Source: Isoetes taiwanensis (taxonomy: Eukaryota; Streptophyta; Lycopodiopsida; Isoetales; Isoetaceae). Taken from it: DNA of 64,000 nt. Of the stretch, positions 13,436-25,540 are shown piece after piece. The DNA is taken from positions 12,404,407 to 12,468,406 of the forward strand of contig JAJEKV010000035.1 of NCBI GenBank assembly GCA_021234155.1, read 5' to 3'. Under the pieces are notes generated by a model that had not been told where the DNA came from, ran no database searches, and saw only the letters and a program-made list of their open reading frames with translations. Every line of letters begins with the position of its first letter. Within the stretch, counting starts at the first letter, position 1. The translations under genes and the position numbers were made by a program.

Positions 13436-13574
13436 GAAGAAGAAGAAAGAAGAAGAAGAAGAAGAAGAAGAAGAAGAAGAAGAAGAAGAAGAAGAAGAAG
13501 AAGAAGAAGAAGAAGAAGAAGAAGAAGAAGAAGAAGAAGAAAGAAGAAGAAGAAGAAGAAAGAAAGAAGGAAGA
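13436..13574. repeat. Long (GAA)n microsatellite, about 139 bp
   Basis: Longest GAA tract of the window, almost uninterrupted, with some GAAA interruptions towards the 3' side. It joins D2 directly to E1. The poly-Arg and poly-Ser ORFs over it are artefacts of the repeat. Confidence 0.97.
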
Positions 13575-16515
13575 GAATGTTCTCTTTGGATCTTCAAAGC
13601 AGGATGAAGGTTATTATTTTGTAATAGAGCATCCCGGTGGCATTATGGCAACCTAATACTCTATCACCGGATGCTATGTGACTATCGATAAGTAATGGAG
13701 ATACTCCATGGAAATGGCATATTAGCATAGAAATGTTGAGGTCAAAAAAGGGGCCTTTGGAAATGGCATCTTGCATATAGGTTGAAGGTGTATACTTAAC
13801 CATATTTATCTATTATCAGATTGAAATTGCATTGGATAGATTTTGGGCATGCCCAAAATAATTTTCAAGATGAATAGTTCCCCTTAGGGACATATTTTCA
13901 CGAAAATTCTATGCCAAATGTTTGGAAATAATGATGGAAATAGTGGTTTGTTTATGGCTTATGGCAGAGATATTAAAGTTAAAATGGTATTAAAGCCACT
14001 ACGCATATTGGAAACAATGGTTGTTTGAGATTAATATATTCAGCACCTATAGCATGAATGGTTTAAAATTTGCCTTGATGACCTAAATTTGCAAGAGTGA
14101 TGTAAAGTTTACATTTAAGAATGTAGACCTAGAAAAAATGGCTTTTGATATGCAAAGATACTTGCTTAAGCTAAATTCCCTTATATAGGTTCTATAGTAC
14201 ACAAATGGCATACCATGTGTATACATATTGAAATCCACATGCTTTTTATTACCATGTTTGGAATTTTTGGGACTTGTTGAAAGGGACAAATACATTAATG
14301 ATTATTAGCGACCTTTGAATATTTTTAAAGGCATGGGAATGGGACGTTTGCATAATAGGCCTTTGAATCATTTATATTTCAAGTATAATGACAAATTACT
14401 TTGGTTGCATGTATTGGACTTATCTTTGAAAAAAATATATAGCATTAGCGGAAGCTTATTTTTCACGAAATATTGTTGCCCATTTGGGGCATGCATGAAA
14501 TCTTTCTGTTATTGAAGTTATGGCGTAAAATGAAATGCTTATTTAGTAGTCTTAGAAATTATGGTCTTGATGATCACGATACTTGGATTGATGCCATACA
14601 GTAATTACTAGTCCATGCTTTATCTCGGTATGCAGGGAGGGATCCATAGAGCACCTAAATGCATTTTGCTTTTGTTAAATCTTTGGTACGGCATGCCAAT
14701 ATAAAATGGTGCAAATGGGCCTAACTTCGAGCCGGGATATTTTACAACATCTGGAATTTATTCTACTCTGGAAGTGTCGCGGTTTACATCTCGGCGGTAG
14801 AAAATGGTGATATGAATAATATACCGAGTTTTGCTTTTTTGAAACCAAAGTTATTGTTTCGAAATAGCCCGAGGAATTTATTTATTCCTTGATGGATTAT
14901 TCATGCAATAAGACAAAGATTTAACATTAGGGATCGATATATGGAAGCATAGGGTATGTAGACACGTGGACTAGTGTTCAAAATTTGCCACCATCACGAG
15001 GCTACATTTGAGGATACATGGATGCCTCACGATACATTATGGAAGTGGCTAGTGGATATATTCTTGAAGAAATGACCTATTTGAGCCTCAATTGATACAA
15101 TAAACATTTGGAGAATAGATGCCTTATAGGCAGGTTTTTGCTTGATAAGTGACCAGCGATGGAGAATATCACGGTGATGCATATACATGGTGGGCCGAAT
15201 ATCGAGGTTAGAAAGTGGCATTTGCTAATAAAAATGCTTGTTTGTATATGGAAATCTTGCTATAGGTCCTAGTCGACCAAATAATTTAACATCAGTAGCT
15301 ACGAATGTATGCTTTCTAGCATTATTTGGCCCTCGTGAAGCTATTAGATAGCACCAAAGTGCATATCTAGTAGGGATTATGAGGGGATAAGAGATAGTGT
15401 TATCTTGAACTTGAAATGCTTTCCAGGAATAATGGGGTTTTGTGAGATTCTTTTGGCTTGAATAAATATTTACTGCTTGCAAAAATGCACGAGCATGAGT
15501 AGGAACCATTGTTTGGCCTTTAATGTAAGAATAGTTTGATCGGTTTAATAGTGATTACGTCGGCCTTAAGCATGAAGCGGTTTTACTAATCCACAATATT
15601 GATTTTTTGATCGTTGTATATTCTTAAAAGAGATTAAGTAATGAAATGAGGGCCCTTGGTGACCCAATAAAATAGGGCTTGGATCACCAAGTATGTTACT
15701 ATAAACTTTATGCCATTGAACAATTTATCAAGTTAACGAGGCTAATATAGTTTTACTATTAAAGGGACATCATGTAAAGCTGATTATGCTATCTTGGACT
15801 TTATGTTATGGGAAGCGTGTATCAAGGTAACTTGACTAGATATGGGATCAAGAAATTGGTTCTCGTCTAATGGGTACACAACCTTGGTCGGTTTAAGAAG
15901 TTTAAAATGTTAAGAATGTCTGTTATTCCGGGCTTCTTTCTTGTTAGCGTTTACTTTCGGGGCAAAAGGATACAATTGGTGATGGGTGATAAGTGAGAGA
16001 CCCAATGTACCTTTTGGCCCTTGCACATTTCTTGGATTTCCGCTAATTGTGTATTGATTGGCTGCAGTGCGGTTCTCTCCTCAATTGTCTCTATTTTGCT
16101 GTGTGTAAGCGTTGACATAATGATGGAAGCATAACTTGGAAAATACTTTATGGAATCACGTCGCACTTTGATAATACCTGAGATAAGATATAAATATGTT
16201 ACTACTTTTCTAAGAAAATTTATTGATTACTTTATACTTTATACATTATGTTTTCGCAAATCATGTACAAATACTAATATGAAATGATTATCACGAGGTT
16301 ATTTTATCTAAGCGTACAAAATTTTGAAATTTGCTTTGTGAAATGTTCTATTATAATATTTTGATTTTACTAAGGATAATGGAAGTAGTGCGATGTGGCA
16401 CGGCATAAAACACGGGGTAGATATTGGGAACATGTCCTTACTCACGGATAAGAAGCGTTTAAATGTTTTTAACATTATTTGGTAGCTAGTCTTTGTAAGA
16501 ACATATTGAAGAAGA
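13575..16515. repeat. Module E, copy 1
   Basis: AT-rich module starting with AGAATGTTCTCTTTGGATCTTC and alignable with 17268-20165 at a spacing of about 3.69 kb. No conserved ORF: stretches open in one copy are closed in the other. No known domain recognised. Confidence 0.7.
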
Positions 16516-17224
16516 AGCTGTGACATCTATTTCTTTGGAGGTATTGACTATGACATATTCTGAAACAGTAAATAGTGTTGACTCCTTATCTGGATTTAGC
16601 ATTACTAACTGTGATTATGATCTATTACAGCTGAATGGTACTCGACTAAAACATTTAGCTGGGTTGGAATATAAGCCTGCGCAGAAATGTTCCTAGTAGG
16701 ATTGTCTAATCTTTGTTGTACCTTAACATGGCAATTTTGAAGGTAAACTCTTGGACTCTTAGCCTTTTCGCAAAAATAACTTGTAAAGGCTAGATTTTGG
16801 CACATTGTGCCTTATTCAAATACATTGTACAATTGCTGGAGGTAGTTGGCAAACACATCTCTTCTACAAAACCAGGTTAGTGTGAATGTTGCTGCTTTTG
16901 AATAACTAGGTGCCATATGTTATGGTAAACGACCCATGGCCTTTATCAAGTTGTCCATGGTGTGTATAGCCCAATGTGTTGTATATACATCTCAAATCTA
17001 TAAAATAACTTTGGTCCATTGTACCAAAGTAGAAGGGTGGGTCCCGCTGTACCTAATTCTCATAGAAATTCAATATTTTCTTCTTGGCTTTGATATATCA
17101 AAATGCATGCAATAAATAGAATGACTTTTCTATTTTCATACGGTGTATGAGAGTAGGACCCTCTTTTTTATGGGGGTCCCTGCTTCCCTTATAACAGAGT
17201 CTTACATCGAGGGAGGGATGTGGG
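16516..17224. repeat. Tail segment, copy 2
   Basis: Follows module E1. Its start (CATCTATTTCTTTGGAGG) and its end (ACGGTGTATGAGAGTAGGACC, then GGGATGTGGGAGA) resemble the tail behind D1, which suggests one composite unit D-E-tail. No gene seen. Confidence 0.45.
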
Positions 17225-17267
17225 AGAAAGAAGAAGAAGAAGAAGAAGAAGAAAGAAGAAAGAAGAG
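17225..17267. repeat. (GAA)n microsatellite
   Basis: GAA tract between the tail of E1 and the start of E2. Confidence 0.9.
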
Positions 17268-20165
17268 AATATTCTCTTTGAATCTTCAAAGCGGATGAAG
17301 GTTATTATTTTGTAATAGACATCGGCACTCATTGGCATTATGTATAACTTACAATATATCACCCGGATGCTATGTGGTATCTTTGATAAGTAATGGAATA
17401 CTCCATGGAAATGGCATATTAGCATAGAAAATGTTGGTCAAAAAAAGGGGCCTTTGGAAATGGCATACTGCATATAGGTTGAAGGTGTATGTAACCATGT
17501 TATCTATTATCCCGTTGAAATTGCATTGGATAGATTTTGGGCATGCCCAAATAATTCAAGATGAATAGTTCCCATAGGGACATATTTTCCTGAAAATTCT
17601 ATGCCAAATGTTTGGAAATAATGATGGAAATAGTGGTTTGTTTATGGCTTATGGCACGAGATATTAAAAGTTAAAATGTTAAAGCCACTACGCATATTGG
17701 AAACAATGGTTGTTTGAATTAATATATTCAGCACCTAGCATGAATGGTTTAAATTTGCCTTGGAAATGACCTAAATTTGCAAGAGTGATGAAGTTTACGT
17801 TTAACAATGTGGAGCCTAGAAAAAATGGCTTTGATATGCAAAGATATGGCAAGCTAAATTCCCTTATAGGTTCTATAGTACACAAATGGCATACCATGTG
17901 TATACATATTAGAAATCCACATGCTTTTATTACCATGTTTGGAATTTTTGGGACTTGTTGAAAGGGACAAATACATTAATGATTATTGACGACCTTTGAA
18001 TATTTTAAGGCATGGGAATGGGACGTTTTGCATAATGAGCCTTTGAATCATTTATGGCTAAGTGTAATGACAAATTGCCTAGTTGCATGTATTGGACTTA
18101 TCTTTGAAAAAAATATAGCATTAGCGGAAGCTTATTTTCTGAAATATTGTTGCCCATTTAGGACATGCATGAATGCTCTGTTCAGCAAAGTTGTAGCTGG
18201 AAATGACCTTGACTAGTGGTCATAGAAATTATAGTGCGATGGTGATACTTGGATTGATGCAGCACGAAATACAATTACTAGTCCATACTTCTTTATCACC
18301 AGTATGCAGGAGAGATCCATAGAGGCACCTAAATATAGGCGCACATTTGGAAATCTTTGTTTGTATGCCAATATGGAAATGGTCTAACATAGGCCTAACT
18401 TCGAGAGAAAGCGGGATATTTTACAACATCTTGGAATTTATTCTAGCACTCTGGAGGTATCACGGTTTACATCTACGGCGGTGAAAATGGTGATATAGAT
18501 ATGCTTTCTGGTTTGCTTTTTGACAAGTTGTGGTACAAAATAGCGAATTTATTTATTCCTTGATGGATTATTCATGCAATAAGACAAAGATTTAACATTA
18601 GGGATCGATAATAGGCTTATAGGGTAATACTGAACCTTTTGTGGACTAGTGTTCAAAGGCTGCCACCATGGGAGCTACATTTGGTCACATGGATGCCTCA
18701 CGTCTATTATGAAGTGGCTAATGGATATATTCTTTGAAGAAATCGACCTATTTGAGCCTCAATTGATGCAATAAACATTTTGGAGAATCGATGCCTTATA
18801 AGGCCCGGATTTTATGCCCAATAAGTGACCAACTTACGATGGAGAATATCACAGGTGATCTGCATATACATGGTGAATGAATGCTCCGGGTTAGAAAGTG
18901 GCATTTGCTAATAAAATGCTTGTTTGTATATGGAAATCTTTTGCTATAGATTCCTAGTCGACAAATAATAATTTAACATGTCTTGTTAGAAATACGTATG
19001 CGTTAGCCTTCCCCAAATATTATGCTTTCTAGCATTATTTAGGCCTACGTGGCTTCTTAGATAGCAATTGCATATCTAATGAGATTCTATGAGGATAGAA
19101 TGATATTATCTTGAACTTGAAATGCTCAAATAATGGCTGTAGTTACAGCTTGAATAAATATTTTCTTACATGCAGAGCATGATAGAACCATTGTTTGGCC
19201 TTTAATATGAAATAGTTTGATCAGTTTAATATTGATTCTGATCTGGCCTTAAACATGAAACGGTTTTACTAATCTAATATTGATTTTGATCCGTTGTATA
19301 TTCTTAAAGAGGTCGTAATGAAATGAGGGCCTTGGTGACCTTAAATAGGGCTTGGATCTCGTATGTTACTATAAACTTTATGCCATTGAACAATTTATCA
19401 AGTTAACCAGCTAATATAGTTTTACTATTAAAGGGTTATCATGTAAACTGATTATGCTATCTTGGACTTTATGTTATAGAACTGTGTATCAAGGTAACCA
19501 GCTAGATATGGGATCAAGAAATTGGTTCTCGTCTAATGTGGGTACAACACTTGAGGGTGTCAGTTTAAGTTTAAAATATTAGAATGTCATTGTCCGGGCT
19601 AACCTTTCTTGTATTGCGTTTACTTTCGAGGGCAAAAAGGATACAATTGGTGATCCGTGATAAGTAGAGACCAAATACCTTTTGGCCTTGCATTTACGTT
19701 TTCACGCTAATTGTGTATTGATTGGTACTGAATGCGGTTCTCTCTCCTCAATTGTCTCTATTTTGCTGCGTAGTGTGGCGCGTTGACATGAAAGTGATGG
19801 AATAGCTTGGAAAGTACTTTATGGAATCACATTAAGCACTTTGATAATGCAGGATAAGATATAAATATATTTACTACTTTCTAAGAAAATTTATTGATTA
19901 CTTTATACTTTATACATTATGTTTTACATAAATCATGTACAAATACTAATATGGAAATGATTATCACATTACAAGTCCTGAAATTTGCTTTGTGTGAAAT
20001 GTTCTATTATAATATTTTGATTTTACTAAAGGATAATGGAAGTAGGAGTACGATGTGGCGGCATAAAACACGAGGGGTAGATATTGGGAGACATGTCCTT
20101 ACCTGCAGATGGGAGCATTTAAATGTTTTTAACATTATTTGGCCAGTAGTCTTTATAAGAACTTT
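17268..20165. repeat. Module E, copy 2
   Basis: Second copy of module E. It stops abruptly near 20165, where a GGA-rich tract belonging to the retrotransposon G2 begins, so its tail segment is missing. ORFs at 17986-18216 and 19894-20340 are not supported by the first copy; the latter runs across the junction. Confidence 0.7.
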
Positions 20166-20667
20166 ATATTCGAAGGAGGAGGAGGGAGGGAGGAGGAGGG
20201 AGGAGGAGGAGGGAGGCAAAGAGGCGGAGGAGGAAGAGCAGTGCAGCCGGGGGTCTTCAAACTGGCCGGACCACTATACCGAAGTGGCCCAAGCCACCCA
20301 AGGTGGTCAGAAGCGAGAAGAAGCGGCGAGCAACCATTAGCCACGAAGGAAGCCTCGCCGGGCCGCCTCAAAGCGTGCAAGAAGAATACCTCCGTCGTTA
20401 GACCCAGTATAATGATTAGTACTGCCGCCAGCGTGAGAATTGCGTAGAGGCGGGCAAGCTGGCTAGCCGCCACGGCAGGAGAAGCCCAGAAGGTCCGCAG
20501 GACAGTGCAGGCATGCGGGATTTTTTGGAGATTAAGCACTTTCATGATTACCTTGCCCAATCTCGATTAAAACACCTTCGGCTGACTCATCACGGGGAGG
20601 TGATCACGGGACTTAGATCACGCAGATTGCGGGTGTGGCGTCATTTGACAACAAAGTGTTCTGGTAC
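20163..20667 (+). pseudogene. G2 histone H3-like ORF, linker and start of histone fold (broken)
   Basis: Homologous to the linker and first fold helix of the G1 H3-like ORF. It opens with a GGA-rich stretch (acidic/glycine linker), then the frame around 20267-20310 encodes IPKWPKPPKVV, identical in part to G1 (PKWPKPPKVV). Further on, EEYLRR, TQYND and YCRQ match EYLHRWTRYNDWYCKQ of G1, with two TGG codons replaced by TAG. The end (EIKHF near 20530, then a degraded RL-rich stretch) corresponds to REIRHF and the first long helix of the H3 fold. The reading frame is interrupted by P1 at 20668 and resumes at 31633. The N-terminal H3 tail is missing because the 5' end of G2 is lost. Confidence 0.7.
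20172..20240 (+). repeat. GGA-rich tract at the E2/G2 junction
   Basis: Purine tract of GGA, GGGA and GAGGA words. It corresponds to the acidic/glycine linker code of the H3-like ORF and forms the junction with module E2, which elsewhere is bordered by GAA tracts. Confidence 0.7.
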
Positions 20668-23600
20668 CAAGGGGCTTCACCTTGAACAACGATACAAAAC
20701 CACTATGCATTATTTGGTAGGGGTATTTTTATTGGGTTAGGGGGTCAGGTATGCGGCACGGATTTGCCATCAATTTTCCCACCTACCTCAGTTTGTTGTC
20801 TGGTAAGTGTGGTCGGCCGGGAGATGGCTCGTATGGATCCTTCTAGGGGTGTATGGTGAAGACACAAGCAATCTTGGGCCGGGTCTTTTGTTCTTAGCTT
20901 GGTGGTGGGCAGAAATTCTTAGATGGGCAATTTGTAGACATTGGATCAAATTTTAAGTGGAAGTTTCTGAGATTCTTCCAAGGTTTACATAGACCCTACG
21001 TTCATAAATTTTGCAACATTTGGTTTATAGAAGATACAGCCAATGCGTCTATTCTTGCATCCATTTTGATTTCCTTTGACTCTCTTGTGACAATCTTGTG
21101 AGTTTCATTTTAGAGGTTAAAACAAGTTTCTTCCTTATCTAGGCGGACAAAGAGAGCATAAAAAAGCAACCTGCTCATTTGAGGTACCACACGGTGGTTT
21201 TGTTATTTCTATGTACATCACCAGTTGTGTTTCTTAAAACAAAATTCTTAAGCGTAGGTGCTTTGTAAAGCCATGTGATGGAGCGTGAAGTGGTAGTTTG
21301 TGTTGATTAAGGAATGGCGGAGTTTTACCAGTTGGTTTTATGCGTATTGAAAAACAACTACTCATTTCTTGATTTGAGATGTGAGTTAGGTACAGGTGGT
21401 TTGGGCGAGTTAGAAGGGAAAAGACATTTGCTTTTCTTGGTGAAAAAGTTGCCACTTTCAAGAAGCAAGAAGAGCATAAGTTCTGAGGAGACAGGTTTCT
21501 CATAAAGGTAAGTTGTGAAGATCCAAATAATGCATTTAGAAATTGAGAAGATCATCCCAAGAAAAGGCGAAGACTAGTCATTCGGGAGGTTGAGGAAGAA
21601 CGTGTAATGTAGATGATTATACAAGTGATCCAGTGAGGGGGGCAAATTTGTGACAAAAGGCGTGGCGGTTCTAATTCACAACTTGTGAGGAGCCTGAATT
21701 TGCAGGTTGCTATCTAAGAAGGCACTCACATTTGTAACAAATAGGTGGAAACATCGTTTAGAAAGTATAAAATGAAGATGAAGAATCAGGAGGTAAAGCG
21801 GTCGATTTGAGCTATATCCATGGATGTTAATGGAATTGGAGTTTTCAGCTTGTGAAGATTGTGTAGAATGTGACTTGAAGTATGGTAAAGGGGAGAAAGA
21901 TATGATGTATAATTTTACAGCGGAGCACTTGGAAACCAAAGAGCACAAAGACAACTTCATAGCATAGACAAGGTCCTCAACCTTTTCCAGATGTTGAATC
22001 AAATACTCAAACCAATGAACTTATTTGTGGCTGAAAATAGAGACAGTGGAGCTTTGCATGTCAACAGCGGTTGCCCCTTTTATTGAGCAATATCAAGTGA
22101 GGTTTGAGCTGTTTGGGGGCGACATAGGAGGCTGTAAGAGGGAAAGACATTTGGCATTACTTGTATGACATTACAGCAAGGACTCTTCTTCTATTTCCGG
22201 AGAGAGGATGTAGTTGTTTCACAATATGAAGGAGCACATTAAAGTAATAGACATGTTGCTGCCCAACAAAGAAAGGAGAAACGGTCAATGAATCAAAAAG
22301 GGTTAGCGGTATGAGGGAAGTTAATGGACCTGGGCAAAAAAGCATACTTCTTCATCAAAGGTAACAAAAGTATTGTATAATTTAGTGTTGCACATAAATC
22401 TGCCACTGTTAACATTTTACTTTGCATTTTGTTGTGTACTCCGGCTCCTACAAGCATTTGTGGCCTTGAGACAAGTCGCGAGTTCTTCAAATAAGTTTAT
22501 TGTAGCAACTTTAGTATTTCATAGTCTCATTTATCTTTGCATACTGAGATGTATGATTTTTTTTTCTTCTGTTTGTTTCATTGTTGTCATAAACAATTAA
22601 ATAAAGCGAAATAGTGTTGGAGTTTACTATGTTTGGGGTTTAAGCAGCTAGAGATATAGGTATGGCACAAAGAAGAGGACTTGAGGCCTAGATGATGATT
22701 CAAGGCAGGTCAATCTTGGTACTCTGAACCAAAGAATGGCGGCAAAGTTCGGATAGGTGTGAGGTGGTTGAGGTCAGTAGACATTCACACGGCATGTGAG
22801 GTCTTTGCAAGTGAGTTTAGACCATTAAAAGCTTTAAACTTCCAATGTTCTTATTATTACAGCAATTCCCAAAGAGAGGGACTTCCATTATGAGGAGTAT
22901 CTGACAAGATGAGAAAAAAATAGAGAGGTCGAAGCGTGATCCTGAAGACTTGTACAAGGGTAGATTTCCTCCACATACAGAGCTGCAAAATGGCCAAAGG
23001 CAATGGGGCTTGAAAATAGGTTATTGAAGAAAAAATTACGACTTTCTCAAAGATAAAGAAGAGAATGTAGCTTTAATACTGTGAAGGGTGAGGATCTCTC
23101 TGAGGAAGTTTGAGTGAGTCCATGAATCGAAAGATGTCATAGGATTTTGCAATGATATAAGAGAGGCTCACTCACAAGGAAAATTTGATGAGTAAACCAG
23201 CCATGGAACTTTCTCCAGCGACATTGCTCAAAATGTCATAAGACCAGGACATAGGACGTTACAACCAGACAACCAAGAGTTGTTTGATTCATTGATAGAA
23301 TAATATGGGGTGGAAGGAGGATGCATAATTTTTTGACCCTAAATTTCTCTGGTCTAGTCTATCAACCACAATGCGGTCCACTAGGAAAATTTTACTTATA
23401 GGGTTGGCATAGTGGAGGAAACATTTATTCATTTAGCAAACATATATGCGGGGCACATAGCAGCCCTTGACTTGAAAATTTGGATGTGTTCCCACTCTTG
23501 TTGCGAGAAGATGAAGACGGGTGCCAAAGGAGTGCAGTATCTTGGAATGCAAAAGAAGCGCTTAATGAGTTTTGTGGCGTCTTGGAGAACCATGCATGTA

Positions 23601-24899
23601 GACAAGCTTTCTTTATGAGTTGGAAGTGGTAATCTGAGGCTACAAGAAGATAGTTGATGCTTTCCAGGGAAAATATGATAGCACACTATGCTGCGTCTTT
23701 CATTGTGAAATCCATTGCATGCACGTCTTCGAGCTTATTCTGGCCATTACAACTTACATGCAACAAGTTTGATAGTAAGCCAGTGAAAGCTCAATGGGAA
23801 GAAATTGAAGTTACGTGGGACAAGAATTTGAGACGATTTTGGGGCCATTAATTGGCCATGCTTCGGATGGAGATGCCTGCGTAGGCGGTGTTGCATGATG
23901 GAAGGTACACAAAATTGAAGGATGCAGGAACAAAATTTTTAATCCGGTGGGAAGGTTTGGGTTTTTTAACGGCAAAGATGATAAGCGGCATTCAAGGCTT
24001 GCATGATCAAGATTTATACACAGCGGAAAGAAACTAATCAATCCACTAGATGAAATGGAAGCTAAATTTTGTTTTAGGAGAAGATCTTGTCACATTGAAT
24101 GACATTTGTACGTATTTCCATGCATTCCAAGGAGAGAGCATGGCCTTCAACTTGGAGATGTAGAAAGGAAGGGCGGACAAAATTGGAGGCGGCACAATGT
24201 GGATTGCTTCCGCGAGGAAGGTTCAATCTTGTCTCATTACACTCTGAGATCCATCTAATTCTCCTCCAATCACCCGGACTTTAGGCCCGGAAACCTACAT
24301 TTATTTGTGGCCTTATACATTGACATATTCTTATCGCATATGGACACGTGGGATGTCGTGTCAAAGGCACGGCCTCTGATCTCATTCTTCTTAAGGTAAT
24401 TATTGAGTTTATGTTTGTGATGGTTTCTTGTTTCTCACAAGAGTTGTTATGTTTTTGTTTTTCTTAGGCTATGGAGGTTGTAGATAATAAGGCATCAAGC
24501 GCACACTTTGAAGCAAAACTTCATGAGTCGTGAGACATTCCTTGATATACAATTGTCATGCCATTTCTTTGTTTTGTTGATCAAGTTTTTTGGTGAAAAT
24601 TACATTGGCATTTACATTCCCTTGAGTGGCACTTGAGGTTGGTATTGTGAAAATTTCTTTAGTAAGGTGGGAGGCATGATCCAAATGAAAGGTCCTACAG
24701 TGGAGACACACTTTCGAAGCGACAAATACTTTGAATAGAGTGTGAGTTTCAAGAAACTCGGGGAAATTGTTGTTCCACGCCATACCACATCAAAATGATG
24801 CCCACATCCTCCTTGCAATCTATAAAACCCCCTTAAAATCCCCCTTTTTAGTGGAATAGACATGATTTTAGAAAGCGAGTGTTGGCCACATTCCCCTTT

Positions 24900-25540
24900 G
24901 CGATTTTGTAGATTAATATCCCCTTATTTGAATTTTTTTATATCCCCATTATTGTATGCAATATTCATACCCTTTTCTCACAACTAATGTTCATACCCCT
25001 TTCTAGCAACAATCCCCTTTGTGCTTTTTGTAGTTTTAATATCCTTACTTGAAAATTATTCTTTTTTTGTACCCCATTTAGAGCATATGCAATATTCATA
25101 CGATTCTTGCAGCGATTGTTGATACCCCTTTTCTCAGAATCCCCTTTTGTGATTTTGTAGTTTAATATCCCATTATTAGTTCATAACCCTCTTCTCAACC
25201 AACCCCCTTTTACTTGAATACCCTTTTCTCAACAATCCCCTTTTAGAATTTATAATCTAATATATACCCCTTTTCTCAACAACCCCCCTTTGTGATTTTA
25301 TAATCTAACATTCCCTCACATTTATACCCCTTTCTATATGTAATATTCATACTCATTTTCCTCACAATCCAATGTTCATACCCTTTTTTGACAACATTCC
25401 CCATATGATTTATAAATTAATATCCTCTATTGAAAATTCTTTCAGTTGTACTAGTTTCCATGTCAGTAATTACGGTTTCACATGCAATGTATTTGCATAC
25501 CCATTTACGGCATCAATCCCCCTTTGTATTTTTATAAACT
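24900..25540. repeat. Left subterminal repeats of T
   Basis: Irregular direct repeats of the type CCCCTTTTCTCAACAATCCC, about 30-60 bp apart, next to the left inverted end. Confidence 0.6.

Noticed and set aside
13370-13624. Poly-Ser and poly-Arg ORFs
   Set aside because: Pure translation of the GAA microsatellite.
13575-20165. Possible pentatricopeptide-repeat gene relics in modules E
   Set aside because: A few words looked suggestive, but no repeat period of 35 codons and no conserved frame between the two copies.
20153-20560. 135-aa minus-strand ORF with a hydrophobic, membrane-like stretch
   Set aside because: It is antisense to the linker of the G2 H3-like ORF, whose plus-strand frames match G1.
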